A program made the position numbers and the translations under genes. Shown here in pieces: positions 7,638 through 8,629 of a DNA stretch of 8,629 nucleotides. Where the stretch lies: positions 1-8,629 of the forward strand of contig CAIMDR010000440.1 of the NCBI GenBank assembly GCA_903839795.1, in the 5' to 3' direction. This DNA is from an uncultured Methylococcaceae bacterium (GTDB lineage Bacteria; Pseudomonadota; Gammaproteobacteria; Methylococcales; Methylomonadaceae). Positions within the stretch are counted from its first letter, which is position 1. Each line of letters starts with the position of its first letter. Below the pieces are notes generated by a model. It saw only the letters and a program-made list of their open reading frames with translations. It ran no database searches and was not told the origin of the DNA.

Positions 7638-8464
7638 CAGGTATTCTCCGATTCTTTGGACATTTCAATAGAGCGGTCTCGTGCAGCATGTAATGCTTTA
7701 GAAACCAATTCAGTAAACCCGCCTTGCTCAAACGTTTCTATTGCCTTTTGCGTAGTTCCACCGGGCGATGTAACCCGTTTACGTAATTGCTCGGGTGACT
7801 CGGACGATTCCAGCCCTATTTTAGCGGCACCTAATGCGGTTTGTTGAACCAACAAACGAGCCGTCACTTCATTTAAGCCTAATTCCAAAGCGGCTTTTTC
7901 CATCGCTTCCATCAACAAAAAATAATACGCAGGGCCACTGCCGGAAACAGCGGTCACCGCATCCAACTCGCTTTCCTCGTTAACCCACAACGCAATACCA
8001 ACAGCACGCATAATATTTTCTGCCAAATTACGTTGTTCAGGCGTTACCTGTACATTGGCATGAAGCGCCGTCGCCCCTGTCAGTACCAGTGCCGGTGTAT
8101 TAGGCATACAACGTACAATCGCCGTATCAGCGCCTAACCACTGACTTAAACTATGCTGGCTAATACCGGCGGCAATAGATACGACCAGTGATTTTTTTTG
8201 CTGGATTAAAATCGCCGCGTTTTTGGCTACCGAACTCAGTGTCTGCGGCTTAACCGCCAGTACCACGACATCAACGGCATTAATCAGCTCGTCATTGCTG
8301 GCCGAGGTATTAACATTAAGATTTTTTGCCAGCGTTGTCAGCGTCTCCGGATTAATATCAGAGACCCAAAGATGCTGTGGAGAGTGACCGCTGGCAATCA
8401 AGCCGCTAAGCAGACTGGACGCCATATTGCCGCCGCCGATAAAACCAATTTTTTGTATATTCAT
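7637..8464 (-). CDS. proC: Pyrroline-5-carboxylate reductase
   Basis: It reduces 1-pyrroline-5-carboxylate to L-proline with NAD(P)H, the last step of proline synthesis, in the cytoplasm. At 275 residues it is full length (E. coli ProC has 269). The N-terminal Rossmann fold has GGGNMA (10-15) in the first beta-alpha-beta turn, then VVVLAVKPQTL (66-76), SIAAGIS (96-102) and MPNTPA (120-125). The C-terminal helical dimerisation and substrate domain has AVSGSGPAYYF (172-182) and the family signature around VTSPGGTTQKAI (231-242). The start at 8464 fits the family N-terminus, although no good Shine-Dalgarno precedes it. The gene overlaps yggT by one base. yggS, which often precedes proC in gammaproteobacteria, is not immediately upstream; non-coding DNA runs to the window edge. 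Confidence 0.97.
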   Translation of the reverse strand: MNIQKIGFIGGGNMASSLLSGLIASGHSPQHLWVSDINPETLTTLAKNLNVNTSASNDELINAVDVVVLAVKPQTLSSVAKNAAILIQQKKSLVVSIAAGISQHSLSQWLGADTAIVRCMPNTPALVLTGATALHANVQVTPEQRNLAENIMRAVGIALWVNEESELDAVTAVSGSGPAYYFLLMEAMEKAALELGLNEVTARLLVQQTALGAAKIGLESSESPEQLRKRVTSPGGTTQKAIETFEQGGFTELVSKALHAARDRSIEMSKESENT

Positions 8465-8493
8465 GTTCGTTATCTGTGGGTGATGTTAAAAGT

Positions 8494-8521
8494 ATTTTAA
8501 CCTATATGAGGGCAGCGTAAA
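8494..8521 (-). promoter_or_regulatory. Predicted sigma-70 promoter of proC-yggT
   Basis: On the minus strand, TTTACG (8516-8521, -35) and TAAAAT (8494-8499, -10) are separated by 16 bp. They match the consensus at 4 of 6 and 5 of 6 positions. Transcription would start near 8487, leaving a leader of about 23 nt before the proC ATG. No operator was recognised. Confidence 0.5.
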
Positions 8522-8554
8522 CAATCACAAGACTTTTCCTATAAAATGCGCTGC

Positions 8555-8573
8555 TACGGTACTTTTTACCGTA
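8555..8573. other. Perfect 7-bp inverted repeat upstream of proC
   Basis: TACGGTA (8555-8561) and TACCGTA (8567-8573) flank CTTTT. No T-run follows on either strand, so a terminator is unlikely. It lies 34 bp upstream of the proC -35 box, and its right arm runs into the start of repeat copy 4. It may be a protein-binding site or a hairpin belonging to the repeat's flank. Confidence 0.4.
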
Positions 8574-8620
8574 ATTATTCAGTCCCCCTCTTTGAAAAAG
8601 AGGGGTTAGGGGAGATTTTT
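8571..8620 (+). repeat. Hairpin repeat copy 4
   Basis: CCCCTCTTT (8585-8593) and AAAGAGGGG (8597-8605) form a 9-bp stem around GAA. TTAGGGGAGATTTTTT follows. It matches the reverse complement of 6901-6950 at 47 of 50 positions (differences at 8596, 8613 and 8620). It may continue beyond the window edge. Confidence 0.8.
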
Positions 8621-8629
8621 TAAATAAAT

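Overview
The window looks chromosomal and gammaproteobacterial. The proC-yggT pair, joined by a TGATG stop/start overlap, is typical of that class. The moderate GC content, the very large c-di-GMP signalling protein and the interspersed hairpin repeats built on CCCCTCTTTGAAAAAGAGGGG would suit a Methylococcales-type methanotroph. That placement is inference from general familiarity, not from a marker gene.

Layout: (1) Positions 1-525 hold no protein gene. Positions 63-226 fold on paper into a nested set of helices, and a weak terminator-like hairpin with a T7 tract follows at 263-285. This is the best candidate for an undescribed element: either a stand-alone structured RNA (one hypothesis is an orphan HEARO/IscB-type omega RNA) or a distant cis leader of the next gene. 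(2) Positions 526-6594 encode one 2022-residue protein with the order Ser/Thr-kinase-like domain, AAA/NACHT-like ATPase, helical TPR-like scaffold, GAF, PAS, GGDEF, EAL. The front half is the scaffold of the large 'kinase/ATPase/GAF/histidine kinase' sensors, but the usual histidine kinase end is replaced by a c-di-GMP output. The kinase-like domain lacks the catalytic HRD aspartate and the DFG glycine, so it is probably a pseudokinase. The GGDEF, its I-site and the EAL catalytic residues all look intact. (3) Positions 6595-7058 are intergenic and contain a 67-bp element with imperfect terminal inverted repeats and three copies of a GC-rich hairpin repeat. (4) Positions 7059-8464, minus strand, are proC followed by yggT, read from a promoter near 8494-8521. 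(5) Positions 8465-8629 hold that promoter, a perfect 7-bp hairpin and a fourth repeat copy.

The repeat copies at 6901-6950 and 8571-8620 match at 47 of 50 positions in opposite orientation and bracket the proC-yggT operon. The large sensor and the operon converge on the repeat-rich intergenic region. Nothing suggests that they work together: proC makes proline, YggT is a membrane protein often found next to it, and the large sensor probably couples an unknown signal to c-di-GMP turnover.
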